From an uncultured Pseudoflavonifractor sp. (GTDB lineage: Bacteria; Bacillota; Clostridia; Oscillospirales; Oscillospiraceae): a stretch of 64,000 bases of DNA. Position 1 is the first letter of the stretch; each line of letters starts with the position of its first letter. The DNA lies in contig CAJFTA010000002.1 of the NCBI GenBank assembly GCA_904419835.1, forward strand, positions 5,204-69,203, written 5' to 3'. Of this stretch, positions 8,601 to 15,629 are shown in pieces. A model generated the notes under the pieces. The model saw only the letters and a list, made by a program, of their open reading frames with translations, was not told the DNA's origin and did not search any database. Made by a program: the position numbers and the translations under genes.

Positions 8601-10204
8601 CTGGACAGGCCCACGATAAACTTGTCATCGTCCTTGACGGGCGTGCCGTCGGGCCAGGTCATGTTGACTACCCGGCTGCCCTCTTCCTCGCCCAGATACA
8701 CCTCGTAGTTGATGCCGTAGGCAATATCTGTGCCGTATCCGCCGCCGGAGATGGTGTCGCCGCTGACTCTATAGATATTGCTGCAGTAGTCCAGCCAGTC
8801 CCTGAGCTGTTTGCCCGTCATCTCGATGGCGTAGAGCAGGTTGTTGTCGTAGCGGTACAGGGAATAGCAGTCCTTCAGACTGATGGTGGCAGTATCCGCC
8901 CCCTCACCAAACAGTCCCGCCATGGTAAAGCCATTGCTGGCCACAGGGCTGGTGATGGAGATAATGGTCTCTCCCTCATACTTCTCCGCGTCGGCACTCC
9001 GGGCAAGACCCTGCTCCACAGCCCAAATTTGGGCCTTGTGGATGAGGTCGGTTATATCGCCCTGGACAGAGTAAAGCGTCTTGCCGCTTACGGTATCCCA
9101 CTCGCCGGACAGCGTGCCGATGGGCTCATTGACAAAATCCACGGCTTCATCGTAGGTGGGCTTAATCAGAGCGCTCAGTTCCTCATCGTTGGTCAGGACA
9201 TTGTCTCCCAGGTTGATGAGGGTGCTCTCGCCAAAGGAGAAGGTCCCGTCGCTGTTGAGGGTGATGGGGGTCTTGGTCAGACGGCTGGTGCCGCCGTTGA
9301 CACAGGGGACGCTCTCGCCGTTCTTATTCTGCAGGGTGCTGGTGCCCACGGAGTGGTTATGACCGGCGATGACCATGTCAATGCCATCGGTGTTGGCAAC
9401 AAAGTAGGCCAGCTGGCTCTCCACGTTGAAGCTGTCGGCAGAGCCCTCGCCGCTGTGGGCAGCCACAATGACAATGTCACATTTCTCTTTTTCCAGCTCC
9501 GCCTTCCACTTGTTCTCCCACTCCCAGGCGTAGGAGCGGTCCGTGTTGCCGTCGCTCCAGAACTGCATGCCCTCATAGTGGGATGCCACATCCCAGTTGG
9601 GCACGTTCATGTTCTCAAAGCCAAGCACGGCAATTTTGAAGGTCTTTTCCCCCGCCTTGAACTCCTTGATTACATAGGGGACATACGGGTCCGCGACCTC
9701 GCCTGTCTCGCTGTCCAGCAGGTTGGCGCACACGGCGGTCACCGGTGTGCCGGGCACATCCCCATCAGCGGGGGCGGCCAGCATGTCATAGAAGTTCTTC
9801 TGTACCGGCATGGTATAGTTGAACTCGTGGTTGCCGGGGACAAACACATCGTACCCGCAGTAGCGCAGGCACAGCGCCACCGGATTGTTTGCGCCGCCCT
9901 CCACATTTACGTTGTAGCTGGTGATGGTGGTGCCCTGAATGGCGTCGCCATTGTCAATCAGGATAGTGCCGTCCATGGCGGCCCGCTCCTGAGCCATGGC
10001 CGTGGCTACCTTTAAATAGCTGTTGTTGATTGTTCCGCCCACGGGGTTTTCGCTGTACACCTTGCCGTGCATATCCGTGGTGGAGTAAACACCGATGGTT
10101 ACGGACTGAACCTCGTCATCTGCTGCGTATGCAGCGGGGAAGAAGCTGACGCACATTGCCAGCGCCAGGACGGTTGCCAACAGACGGTTGCGTTTCTTTT
10201 TCAC
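5681..10204 (-). CDS. SLH-anchored surface protein with two tandem 5'-nucleotidase/phosphodiesterase units
   Basis: About 1507 residues: a signal peptide (residues 1-27), then two full copies of the UshA/CpdB architecture (metallophosphatase domain plus 5'-nucleotidase C-terminal domain), then three SLH repeats over the last ~190 residues. Each metallophosphatase copy shows TTDMHGK, GNHEFNY and GHNH or GHDH metal-ligand motifs, so both look catalytically intact. Family knowledge gives release of phosphate from extracellular nucleotides or cyclic nucleotides. The start is placed at the GTG at 10204, which begins a typical Lys-rich signal peptide and has GAAAGGG upstream; the open frame extends further but with no signal-like sequence. 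A monocistronic surface enzyme. Confidence 0.9.
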   Translation of the reverse strand: MKKKRNRLLATVLALAMCVSFFPAAYAADDEVQSVTIGVYSTTDMHGKVYSENPVGGTINNSYLKVATAMAQERAAMDGTILIDNGDAIQGTTITSYNVNVEGGANNPVALCLRYCGYDVFVPGNHEFNYTMPVQKNFYDMLAAPADGDVPGTPVTAVCANLLDSETGEVADPYVPYVIKEFKAGEKTFKIAVLGFENMNVPNWDVASHYEGMQFWSDGNTDRSYAWEWENKWKAELEKEKCDIVIVAAHSGEGSADSFNVESQLAYFVANTDGIDMVIAGHNHSVGTSTLQNKNGESVPCVNGGTSRLTKTPITLNSDGTFSFGESTLINLGDNVLTNDEELSALIKPTYDEAVDFVNEPIGTLSGEWDTVSGKTLYSVQGDITDLIHKAQIWAVEQGLARSADAEKYEGETIISITSPVASNGFTMAGLFGEGADTATISLKDCYSLYRYDNNLLYAIEMTGKQLRDWLDYCSNIYRVSGDTISGGGYGTDIAYGINYEVYLGEEEGSRVVNMTWPDGTPVKDDDKFIVGLSSYRLAANADADEFGWYKTTGIDMSQAIWDGTVDAEFGAVGGSIPLIVGEYIKAMCKDGGTITPGTQTHWTIHPGANPGSHQPAEIMVMSTTDMHGKVWDTDVLTDASVNNSLLKVATAVDSIRAEYENTILIDNGDLFQGTTISTYNILSQNGENNPMVLALRNIGYDALVLGNHEFNYSWEVMQSMYGQLKAEDDENGSSVDVLGANLYWRDGDNAGQNAFTPYITKTFQVDGQEFKVGIIGFENTDCDQFDVPANFGVGEDGTGGVTLTPPGNPTRDMALEAEKYVTQLRKPEAEGGEGCDFVIIAYHSGMGSGNTEGDLVIGTNTESQIARMVAGNTGIDLVIAGHDHQSYRTRTTPDKNGNQIPVINGGGGSLARAVVSVSYDAGSGTFTTAVEDLGNQSLSKLENDAELKTLIQPAATAAEGYVNAQYGTAIGTWDGNSSFRLGHNDTIDLVNRSQIWTARQNGVAMDVAATTDIVSNRYSVSAGPISLKDIYRIYRYDNYLYAIEMTGAQLKAWLEGVAAFYSAQVDGDEITYSVQSNFVTALFYGLDFQYDLAKPEGDRVVNLKLSSTGEPITDTQTLIVGVNNYVIGQDPFVKAMGKDASSTEEKAEIIANAVWSSQAALGDEQGLVTQMVANFVKSQTESEAGGVMPAPSGWSLGYNVEVEEEEPDYRPPAVYGGSKLSVGADQVTVTLKKDLTSDQEAQLVRENASKPIVITGDGLSITIPAGTLSSGADINAMIVDPDASGSVIQVTLKNGTTEILPFAVVKNGEVSYVADVEGTYRLFSNSKTFADVGSGYWASDAIDFVTSHEFFNGTGNGVFSPDALMTRSMLVTVLYRIDGEKTAASSGFADVPAGTWYTDAVNWAAAAGIVTGTGTGFDPDGTITREQLCTILIRYMETAGLELDQVADTSGLTDLNTVSSWAGDSVELCVKYGLIFGKPGGLCDPQGTATRAEIAAVLARFVQAAV

Positions 10205-10264
10205 AGCTTTCACCCTTTCTTTTTTCTGTGCAGAAATTGCAAAACTGCCTCTGTCAGAAAAAGC

Positions 10265-10293
10265 ATTCAAAGCCATTGCGCCACGTTTGTCAA
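10265..10293 (-). promoter_or_regulatory. Possible promoter of the nucleotidase gene
   Basis: On the minus strand, TTGACA (10293-10288), a 17-bp spacer and TTGAAT (10270-10265). The -10 box is poor, so this is tentative. Confidence 0.45.
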
Positions 10294-10391
10294 GTTTGCG
10301 TTTTTCTACACCTGCCCACTTCCTTCTTTGTAAATTTTTATCTTTTTTCACCGCCTTTCCCATTTAACACATTACTTAATTTATTATATTA

Positions 10392-10430
10392 ATAAAATGG
10401 ACATTTGTCTTGGACAAATGTCCATTTTAT
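10392..10430. promoter_or_regulatory. 18-bp perfect inverted repeat in a divergent intergenic region
   Basis: Arms 10392-10409 and 10413-10430 are perfectly complementary around a 3-base centre. Inside are repeated TGGACA half-sites (10398-10403, 10411-10416, and inverted TGTCCA at 10419-10424). It lies between two divergently transcribed genes (the nucleotidase on minus, MGMT on plus), where a terminator is not expected. Operator for a dimeric or tetrameric regulator is the first guess; a bidirectional terminator of an unseen transcript is the alternative. The rest of 10205-10629 holds only candidate promoters. Confidence 0.55.
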
Positions 10431-10572
10431 AATTCATTTTGATTAATATAGAGGCTTAAATTTACTTATTTTCTGTAAAAATATCACAATGCTTTTGGCG
10501 GCGTCCTCCGCCTCTTTGAAGCGCACAGTGTGGGCTCCGCTACATGGGTTCGTGCGCCCTGAAGTTTCTGCC

Positions 10573-10601
10573 TGGAACTTTCCCGGCCGGTGTGCTATGC
10601 T
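10573..10601 (+). promoter_or_regulatory. Possible promoter of the MGMT-like gene
   Basis: TGGAAC (10573-10578), 17 bp, TATGCT (10596-10601) with a TGC extension. The -35 box is weak. Confidence 0.4.
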
Positions 10602-10629
10602 GTAGAAAAAGACAGCCGGGGGCGGTATC

Positions 10630-10959
10630 ATGGGCCAGGTTTTGGACGAGCGTCTCATCTATGAGATTTTATCCGTGGTAGAGGAGATTCCGGCGGGCAG
10701 GGTGGCCACCTATGGCCAGATTGCCCGCCTCATCGGCAGAGCGAAAAACGCCAGGCTGGTGGGCAGGGTGCTCAGCAGTGCGTCCTGCTACGGCGGCTAT
10801 CCCTGCCACCGGGTGGTTAACCACGCCGGACGCCTGGCACCGGGCTGGCCGGAGCAGCGGGACCTTCTGGAGGCCGAGCGGGTGGCCTTCCGGCCCGACG
10901 GCCGCGTGGACATAAAGCGGTTCCAGTGGGACGCGGGAGCGCCGGGACAGGAAGAATAA
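10630..10959 (+). CDS. MGMT-family protein (alkyltransferase-like, DNA-binding domain only)
   Basis: 109 residues covering only the C-terminal, DNA-binding and active-site domain of O6-methylguanine-DNA methyltransferase. The helix-turn-helix region (residues 23-38, IPAGRVATYGQIARLI) and the active-site motif PCHRV (about 58-62) are present. The motif keeps the acceptor cysteine, unlike alkyltransferase-like proteins in which tryptophan replaces it. The N-terminal domain of full-length Ogt is absent. It may repair alkylated DNA or flag lesions for other repair systems. A two-way terminator follows. Confidence 0.85.
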   Translation: MGQVLDERLIYEILSVVEEIPAGRVATYGQIARLIGRAKNARLVGRVLSSASCYGGYPCHRVVNHAGRLAPGWPEQRDLLEAERVAFRPDGRVDIKRFQWDAGAPGQEE

Positions 10960-10960
10960 G

Positions 10961-11013
10961 AAAAAGCAGCGGGCCTCACCATATCGCCGATACGGTGAGG
11001 CCTGCTGCTTTTT
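10961..11013. terminator. Bidirectional terminator between MGMT and rhaD
   Basis: A 20-bp stem (10961-10980 with 10994-11013), one G-T pair, with an A-run on the left and a T-run on the right. It serves the MGMT gene and the end of the rhamnose operon. Confidence 0.9.
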
Positions 11014-11036
11014 CAAGGACAGACCCGGGGAGAAGG

Positions 11037-11849
11037 TCAGTCCAGAAAATCCTTCCGGTAATTGACGCCGAAGTACTCGGCCAGCTCCTTCAGCTGGCTG
11101 TCCATGATGGTGTTCTTCCGGGGCAGATGGGCGGTGAGCATGTAGATCTGTGCGGCCTTCTCCACGGTCTCGATGAGGCCGAAGGTCTCGTCCAGGGTCT
11201 TGCCGGCGCCGTAGATGCCGTGCATGCCCCACACCACCAGACGGAACTCCTCCATCTTTTTGGCAGTGGCCTCGCCGATGGAGTTGGTGCCGCAGAGCAT
11301 CCAGGGCAGCACGCCCACGCCGTCGGGGAAGACCACGATGCACTCGGTGCACATCTCCCACAGGGTGTGGGTGAACTTTCTCTCGTCCAGCTCGTGGACA
11401 TAGTTCATGGCCAGGGTGTAGGTGGGATGGCTGTGCATGACCACCCGGTTTTCCGGGTCCACCTTCAGGCGGGCCATGTGGCTCATCAGGTGGGCGGGCA
11501 GCTCGGAGGTGAATTTGCCGCCGTCCCTATAGCCCCACAGCAGCTCGGCGGTGGTGCCGTCCCGGGCGATGCGGATGACGCCCAGGTTGGTCTCCGGGTC
11601 GGCCTCCACGTTCTTAAAGTACTTCCCGGTGCCGGTGACGATGAAGTACTTGCCGATGAGGGCCGTGGCGTCAAAGCCGGTGGGGATGGTGCGGATGACC
11701 TTGCTCAGGTCCAGGTACTCGGCCACCTCTTCCTCGGGCAGCAGATAGCTGATGTTGCCGCCGTTGCGCTCGTCCCAGCCCATGCGGTACATGTTGGCGG
11801 TGGTGCGCTTCATCTCCTCCACAAAGGGAGCGGTCAAAATATCGTTCAT
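11037..11849 (-). CDS. rhaD: Rhamnulose-1-phosphate aldolase
   Basis: Zinc class II aldolase that cleaves L-rhamnulose 1-phosphate to dihydroxyacetone phosphate and L-lactaldehyde. At 270 residues it has family length. Visible landmarks are the N-terminal WDERNGGNIS, the phosphate/zinc region VMHSHPTYTLAMNYV with the HxH zinc ligands at about residues 138-140, and a late histidine in WGMHGIYGAG. GGAGAG lies upstream of the ATG. It is the last gene of the minus-strand rhamnose operon, next after the lactaldehyde reductase that consumes its product. Confidence 0.95.
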   Translation of the reverse strand: MNDILTAPFVEEMKRTTANMYRMGWDERNGGNISYLLPEEEVAEYLDLSKVIRTIPTGFDATALIGKYFIVTGTGKYFKNVEADPETNLGVIRIARDGTTAELLWGYRDGGKFTSELPAHLMSHMARLKVDPENRVVMHSHPTYTLAMNYVHELDERKFTHTLWEMCTECIVVFPDGVGVLPWMLCGTNSIGEATAKKMEEFRLVVWGMHGIYGAGKTLDETFGLIETVEKAAQIYMLTAHLPRKNTIMDSQLKELAEYFGVNYRKDFLD

Positions 11850-11869
11850 TGCGTCTCTTCTCTCCTATC

Positions 11870-13012
11870 TCACATCAGCTGGCGGAACAGGCTCTTGAAG
11901 TCCTCCACGGTGGCCTCTCTGGGGTTGCCGGGGGCGCAGGCGTCGGCGGCGGCGGACTGGGCCAGGAAGTCCAGGTCCTCCTCCTTCATAGCGGGCAGCT
12001 TGGTGGGGATGCCCACGTCTTGGGACAGCTGCCGCACCGCATCGATAGCGGCCTTGCGGTAGGCGGCCTGGTCCATGCCGGCGGTATCCACGCCCATGGC
12101 CTCGGCGATGGCTTTGAACTTCTCGCCGGTGTACTCCTGGTTGAACTCCATTACGATGGGCAGCATCATGGCGCAGGCCACGCCGTGGGGGGTGTCGTAC
12201 ACGGCGCCCAGGGTGTGGGCCATGGAGTGGGCGATGCCCAGGCCCACGTTGGAGAAGGCCATGCCGGTGACGAACTGGCCCAGGGCCATGCCCTCGCGGC
12301 CCTCGTCCTCGTTGTTCACAGCGCCCCGCAGGCTCTTGGAGATGAGCCGGATGGCCTCCAGGTTCAGGCAGTCGGCCAGGGCCCAGGCGGCCTTGGTGGT
12401 GTAGCCCTCAATGGCGTGGGTCAGGGCGTCCATGCCGGTGGAGGCGGTGAGGCCCTTGGGCATAGTGGCCATCATGTCGGGGTCCACGATGGCGATGTCG
12501 GGGATATCGTTGGTGTCCACGCAGACGAACTTGCGCTTGCGCTCCACGTCGGTGATGACGTAGTTGATGGTGGCCTCGGCGGCGGTGCCGGCGGTGGTGG
12601 GCACGGCGATGGTGAACACGGTGCGGTTCTTGGTGGGGGCCACGCCCTCCAGGGAGCGGACGTCGGCGAACTCGGGGTTGTTGATGATGATGCCGATGGC
12701 CTTGCCAGTGTCCATGGAGGAGCCGCCGCCGATGGTGATCATGTAGTCGGCGCCGGACTTCTTGTAGGCCTCCACGCCGGACTGGACGTTCTCAATGGTG
12801 GGGTTGGGCTTGATGTCGGAGTAGATCTCATAGGCCATGCCGGCCTCGTCCAGCAGGTCGGTGACCTTCTTGGTGACGTTGAACTTGACCAGGTCGGGGT
12901 CGGAGGCGATGAAGGCCTTCTTGCAGCCCTTGGCGGCCACCAGACCGGGGATCTCCTTGATAGCGCCCTTTCCGTGATAAGAGATGGCGTTGAGCACAAA
13001 ACGATTGACCAT
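11870..13012 (-). CDS. fucO: Lactaldehyde reductase (iron-containing alcohol dehydrogenase)
   Basis: Reduces L-lactaldehyde to (S)-1,2-propanediol with NADH, discarding the reducing power of rhamnose fermentation. 380 residues of the group III iron-dependent alcohol dehydrogenase family. Landmarks are the nucleotide motif GGGSSMDTGKA (about residues 95-105), the metal-ligand region with Asp/His (DALTHAIEGY), and a later histidine in GIAHSMAHTLGA. The ATG at 13012 is fixed by AGGAGGAG just upstream, excluding a 25-residue upstream extension. It lies 20 bp before rhaD, so the aldolase and reductase are coupled. Confidence 0.93.
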   Translation of the reverse strand: MVNRFVLNAISYHGKGAIKEIPGLVAAKGCKKAFIASDPDLVKFNVTKKVTDLLDEAGMAYEIYSDIKPNPTIENVQSGVEAYKKSGADYMITIGGGSSMDTGKAIGIIINNPEFADVRSLEGVAPTKNRTVFTIAVPTTAGTAAEATINYVITDVERKRKFVCVDTNDIPDIAIVDPDMMATMPKGLTASTGMDALTHAIEGYTTKAAWALADCLNLEAIRLISKSLRGAVNNEDEGREGMALGQFVTGMAFSNVGLGIAHSMAHTLGAVYDTPHGVACAMMLPIVMEFNQEYTGEKFKAIAEAMGVDTAGMDQAAYRKAAIDAVRQLSQDVGIPTKLPAMKEEDLDFLAQSAAADACAPGNPREATVEDFKSLFRQLM

Positions 13013-13058
13013 GGTAATACTCCTCCTGTATCTTTTCCGTTTTATTTGTGATATCAAT

Positions 13059-14315
13059 TCAGCGCTTGGAGAGCACGTCCCGCTCATACTGGAGCACGGT
13101 GTCCAGCCAGGTGCCGTCCAGGGGCGCGCCGCACCGGCGGCAGTACTCGTCCCACACGTCGCCGAAGGGCATGGTCTTCAGCTCGTCCTGACGCACCAGC
13201 ACGGCGGTCAGGTTGCCGGCGTCCTGGTCGGCTTTCAGGCTGTCGCTGGGAGTGAGCAGGGCGCTGAGCAGAGCTTTCTGCCAGTTGCGGAAGCCCAGGG
13301 TCCAGGCCGCCACACGGTTGACCGAGGCGTCGAAGTAGTCCAGGGCCATCTTCACGCTGCCTTCCAGGCCGCCGCAGCGGACGATCTCCTTGGCCATCTC
13401 ACGGGTCTCGTCGTCAAAGAGGACCACGTGGTCGCTGTCCCAGCGGACGGGGCGGGTGATGTGGAGGGCGATCTCGGGGAAGAACACCAGCAGGGCGGGA
13501 ATCTTGTCGCTCACCACCTCGGTGGGGTGATAGTGGCCGTTGTCCATGAGGGGAATGCACTTGCCGGGGTTGGCGGCGGCGTAGCTCAGGGAGAACTCGG
13601 CACTGCCCACGGTGTAGGCCTCCACGCCGATGCCGAACACCTTGGACTCCACGCAGGGCTTGACCTTGTTGAAGTCAAAGGGCTCGGAGAGAATCTCGTC
13701 AATGGACGCCTTGTAGCGCATCCGGGGACCCATGCGGTCGGCGGGGATGTCCTTGAAGCCGTCGCCGGTCCAGATGTTCATGACGCAGGGCTGACCCAGC
13801 TCCTCGGCCAGGTACTGGCTGATGCGGATGCAGGCCTTGCCGTGGTCGATCCAGAAGCGGCGGGTCTCCTCGTTGGGGGAGGACAGGGTGAGGGGGTCGC
13901 ACTTGGGGTGGGAGAAGAAGGTGGGGTTGAAGTCGCAGCCCAGGCCTCGCTCCTTGCAGAAGTCCACCCACTTCTTGAAGTGCTTGGGCTCCAGCTTGTC
14001 CCGGTCCACCCAGCCGCCGTTCTCGTCGTCAAAGATGGCGTAGTTGGCGTGGAGGTTCAGCTTCTTCATGCCGGGACACAGCTTGAGGACCATGTCCAGG
14101 TCGGCCATCAGCTCCTCGGGGGTACGGGCGCGGCCGGGATAATTGCCGGTGGTCTGGATGCCGCCGGTGAGGGGCTTGGTGGGGTCAGTGTCAAAGCCGC
14201 GGACGTCGTCGCCCTGCCAGCAGTGGAGGGAGACGGGAGCCTTTATCAGCCGCTCCATGGCCTGCTCGGTGTCCACACCCAGAGCGGCGTATTTCTCTTT
14301 CGCTTCGTTATACAT
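13059..14315 (-). CDS. rhaA: L-rhamnose isomerase
   Basis: Converts L-rhamnose to L-rhamnulose with a divalent metal; a TIM-barrel enzyme. The 418 residues match the family. Recognised blocks include HCWQGDDVRGF near residue 31, the glycine-rich GGIQTTGNYPGRA, and LNLHANYAIFDD. The start is an ATG at 14315 with CAGGAGGC upstream. The coding sequence begins 8 bp inside the end of rhaB, indicating translational coupling, so kinase and isomerase should be made together. Confidence 0.96.
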   Translation of the reverse strand: MYNEAKEKYAALGVDTEQAMERLIKAPVSLHCWQGDDVRGFDTDPTKPLTGGIQTTGNYPGRARTPEELMADLDMVLKLCPGMKKLNLHANYAIFDDENGGWVDRDKLEPKHFKKWVDFCKERGLGCDFNPTFFSHPKCDPLTLSSPNEETRRFWIDHGKACIRISQYLAEELGQPCVMNIWTGDGFKDIPADRMGPRMRYKASIDEILSEPFDFNKVKPCVESKVFGIGVEAYTVGSAEFSLSYAAANPGKCIPLMDNGHYHPTEVVSDKIPALLVFFPEIALHITRPVRWDSDHVVLFDDETREMAKEIVRCGGLEGSVKMALDYFDASVNRVAAWTLGFRNWQKALLSALLTPSDSLKADQDAGNLTAVLVRQDELKTMPFGDVWDEYCRRCGAPLDGTWLDTVLQYERDVLSKR

Positions 14316-15624
14316 ATGCAGCCTCCTGCAGCAGAATATTTCCCAGGGCGGTGGCCTCGGGGGAGCCGGTGAGCACGCTCCGGCCGATGGCCTGCTCTGT
14401 CAGTTCATTGAGATAGGTGTTGTTGGCGCCGCCGCCCACAATGCACAGCACGTCAAACTTCTCGCCGGTGATGCTTTCCAGCTCGTCCAGCGCGGCGGCA
14501 TAGGCGTGGGCCAGGCTCTGATAGATGGCGTGGGCGTACTGGCCGGGGGTCTGGGGTACAGGCCAGCCCTTCTGGGCGCACTCGCCGTCAATCTCCGCCC
14601 TGACCGACTTGGGGGCCAGGTAGCGGGCGCTGTTCACGTCCAGCCGGTAGTCGAAATTTGCCTCATCTCTGGCCAGCTGTGCCAGCTGGGCGAAGGAGTA
14701 CCGGTCGTCCAGCTCCCGCTTGAGGCACTGGACCAGCCACAGGCCCATGATGTTCTTGAGGAACCGGATGGTGCCCACGCCGCCCTCGTTGGTGAAGTTG
14801 GCCTTCATGGCCGCGGGGGTGGTGACGGGCTGGGCCAGCTCGGCGCCCAGCAGGGACCAGGTGCCGCTGGAGATGTAGGCCGTGCCCTTTTGGGGCAGGG
14901 CGGCGATGGCGGAGGCGGTGTCGTGGGTGGCGGGGAGGACCACGTCGCAGTCAAAGCCCACCTGCGACCCGATGTCCGCCTTCAGGCGGCCCAGCTTTAC
15001 CGGGGGCGTCCGGGGCGGGGCGGCGAAGAGCCGCTCGGGCAGGCCCAGGGCGGAGACAATCTCCATGTCCCAGGTTCTGCCCTTGGCGTCCAGCAGGCCG
15101 GTGGAGCTGGCGTTGGTGTACTCGTGGGCCTTGACGCCGGAGAGATAGAAGCTCAGGTACTCGGGCAGCATGAGGAAATCCGCCGCATGGTCCAGCCGTC
15201 CATGGGCCTTGTCCCAGCAGAGCTGGTAGATGGTGTTGAAGGGCTGGAACTGGATGCCCGTCCGCTCGTAGAGCTTGTCAAAGGGAACTGTCTTGTGGGC
15301 CAGCTCGGCGCCCTCAGCGCCCCGGCTGTCCCGGTAGCAGTACAGGGGCAGGATGGGCTGGTCCCGGCTGTCCAGCAGCACATAGTCCACCGCCCAGGTG
15401 TCGATGCCCACGCTGTCGGGCACAATGCCCTGCTCCTTGCAGGCTCTGAGGCCGCTGACCACCTCCCGGCACAGCCGGTCCAGGTCCCACACCAGATGGC
15501 CGTCCCGCTCATCGGGCAGGTTGGAGAAGCGGTAGACCTCTTTCATCTTCAGCTCGCCGTCCTCACGCCAGGCGGCAATGTGCCGCCCGGAGGACGCGCC
15601 GATGTCAATGGCTAAGTGTATCAT
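14308..15624 (-). CDS. rhaB: Rhamnulokinase
   Basis: Phosphorylates L-rhamnulose at C1 using ATP; FGGY carbohydrate kinase family. 438 residues from the ATG at 15624, which is preceded by AGGAGGAC. The N-terminal phosphate-1 motif DIGASSGRHI is at residues 6-15, and the C-terminal adenosine-binding region contains CIVGGGANNTYLNELTEQAIG. It sits 5 bp after the sugar transporter and overlaps rhaA by 8 bp, in the centre of the rhamnose operon. Confidence 0.95.
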   Translation of the reverse strand: MIHLAIDIGASSGRHIAAWREDGELKMKEVYRFSNLPDERDGHLVWDLDRLCREVVSGLRACKEQGIVPDSVGIDTWAVDYVLLDSRDQPILPLYCYRDSRGAEGAELAHKTVPFDKLYERTGIQFQPFNTIYQLCWDKAHGRLDHAADFLMLPEYLSFYLSGVKAHEYTNASSTGLLDAKGRTWDMEIVSALGLPERLFAAPPRTPPVKLGRLKADIGSQVGFDCDVVLPATHDTASAIAALPQKGTAYISSGTWSLLGAELAQPVTTPAAMKANFTNEGGVGTIRFLKNIMGLWLVQCLKRELDDRYSFAQLAQLARDEANFDYRLDVNSARYLAPKSVRAEIDGECAQKGWPVPQTPGQYAHAIYQSLAHAYAAALDELESITGEKFDVLCIVGGGANNTYLNELTEQAIGRSVLTGSPEATALGNILLQEAAYV

Positions 15625-15629
15625 GAAGT

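Noticed and set aside
5573..10015. Very long plus-strand open frame opposite the nucleotidase gene
   Set aside because: Antisense shadow produced by G/C-rich third positions; no start signal, no domain, and low-complexity Gly/Val/His-rich translation.
10205..10363. N-terminal extension of the surface nucleotidase to an ATG at 10363
   Set aside because: The added 53 residues are Lys/Arg-rich without a signal peptide and would push the clear signal sequence inside the protein; the region also holds promoter-like sequence.
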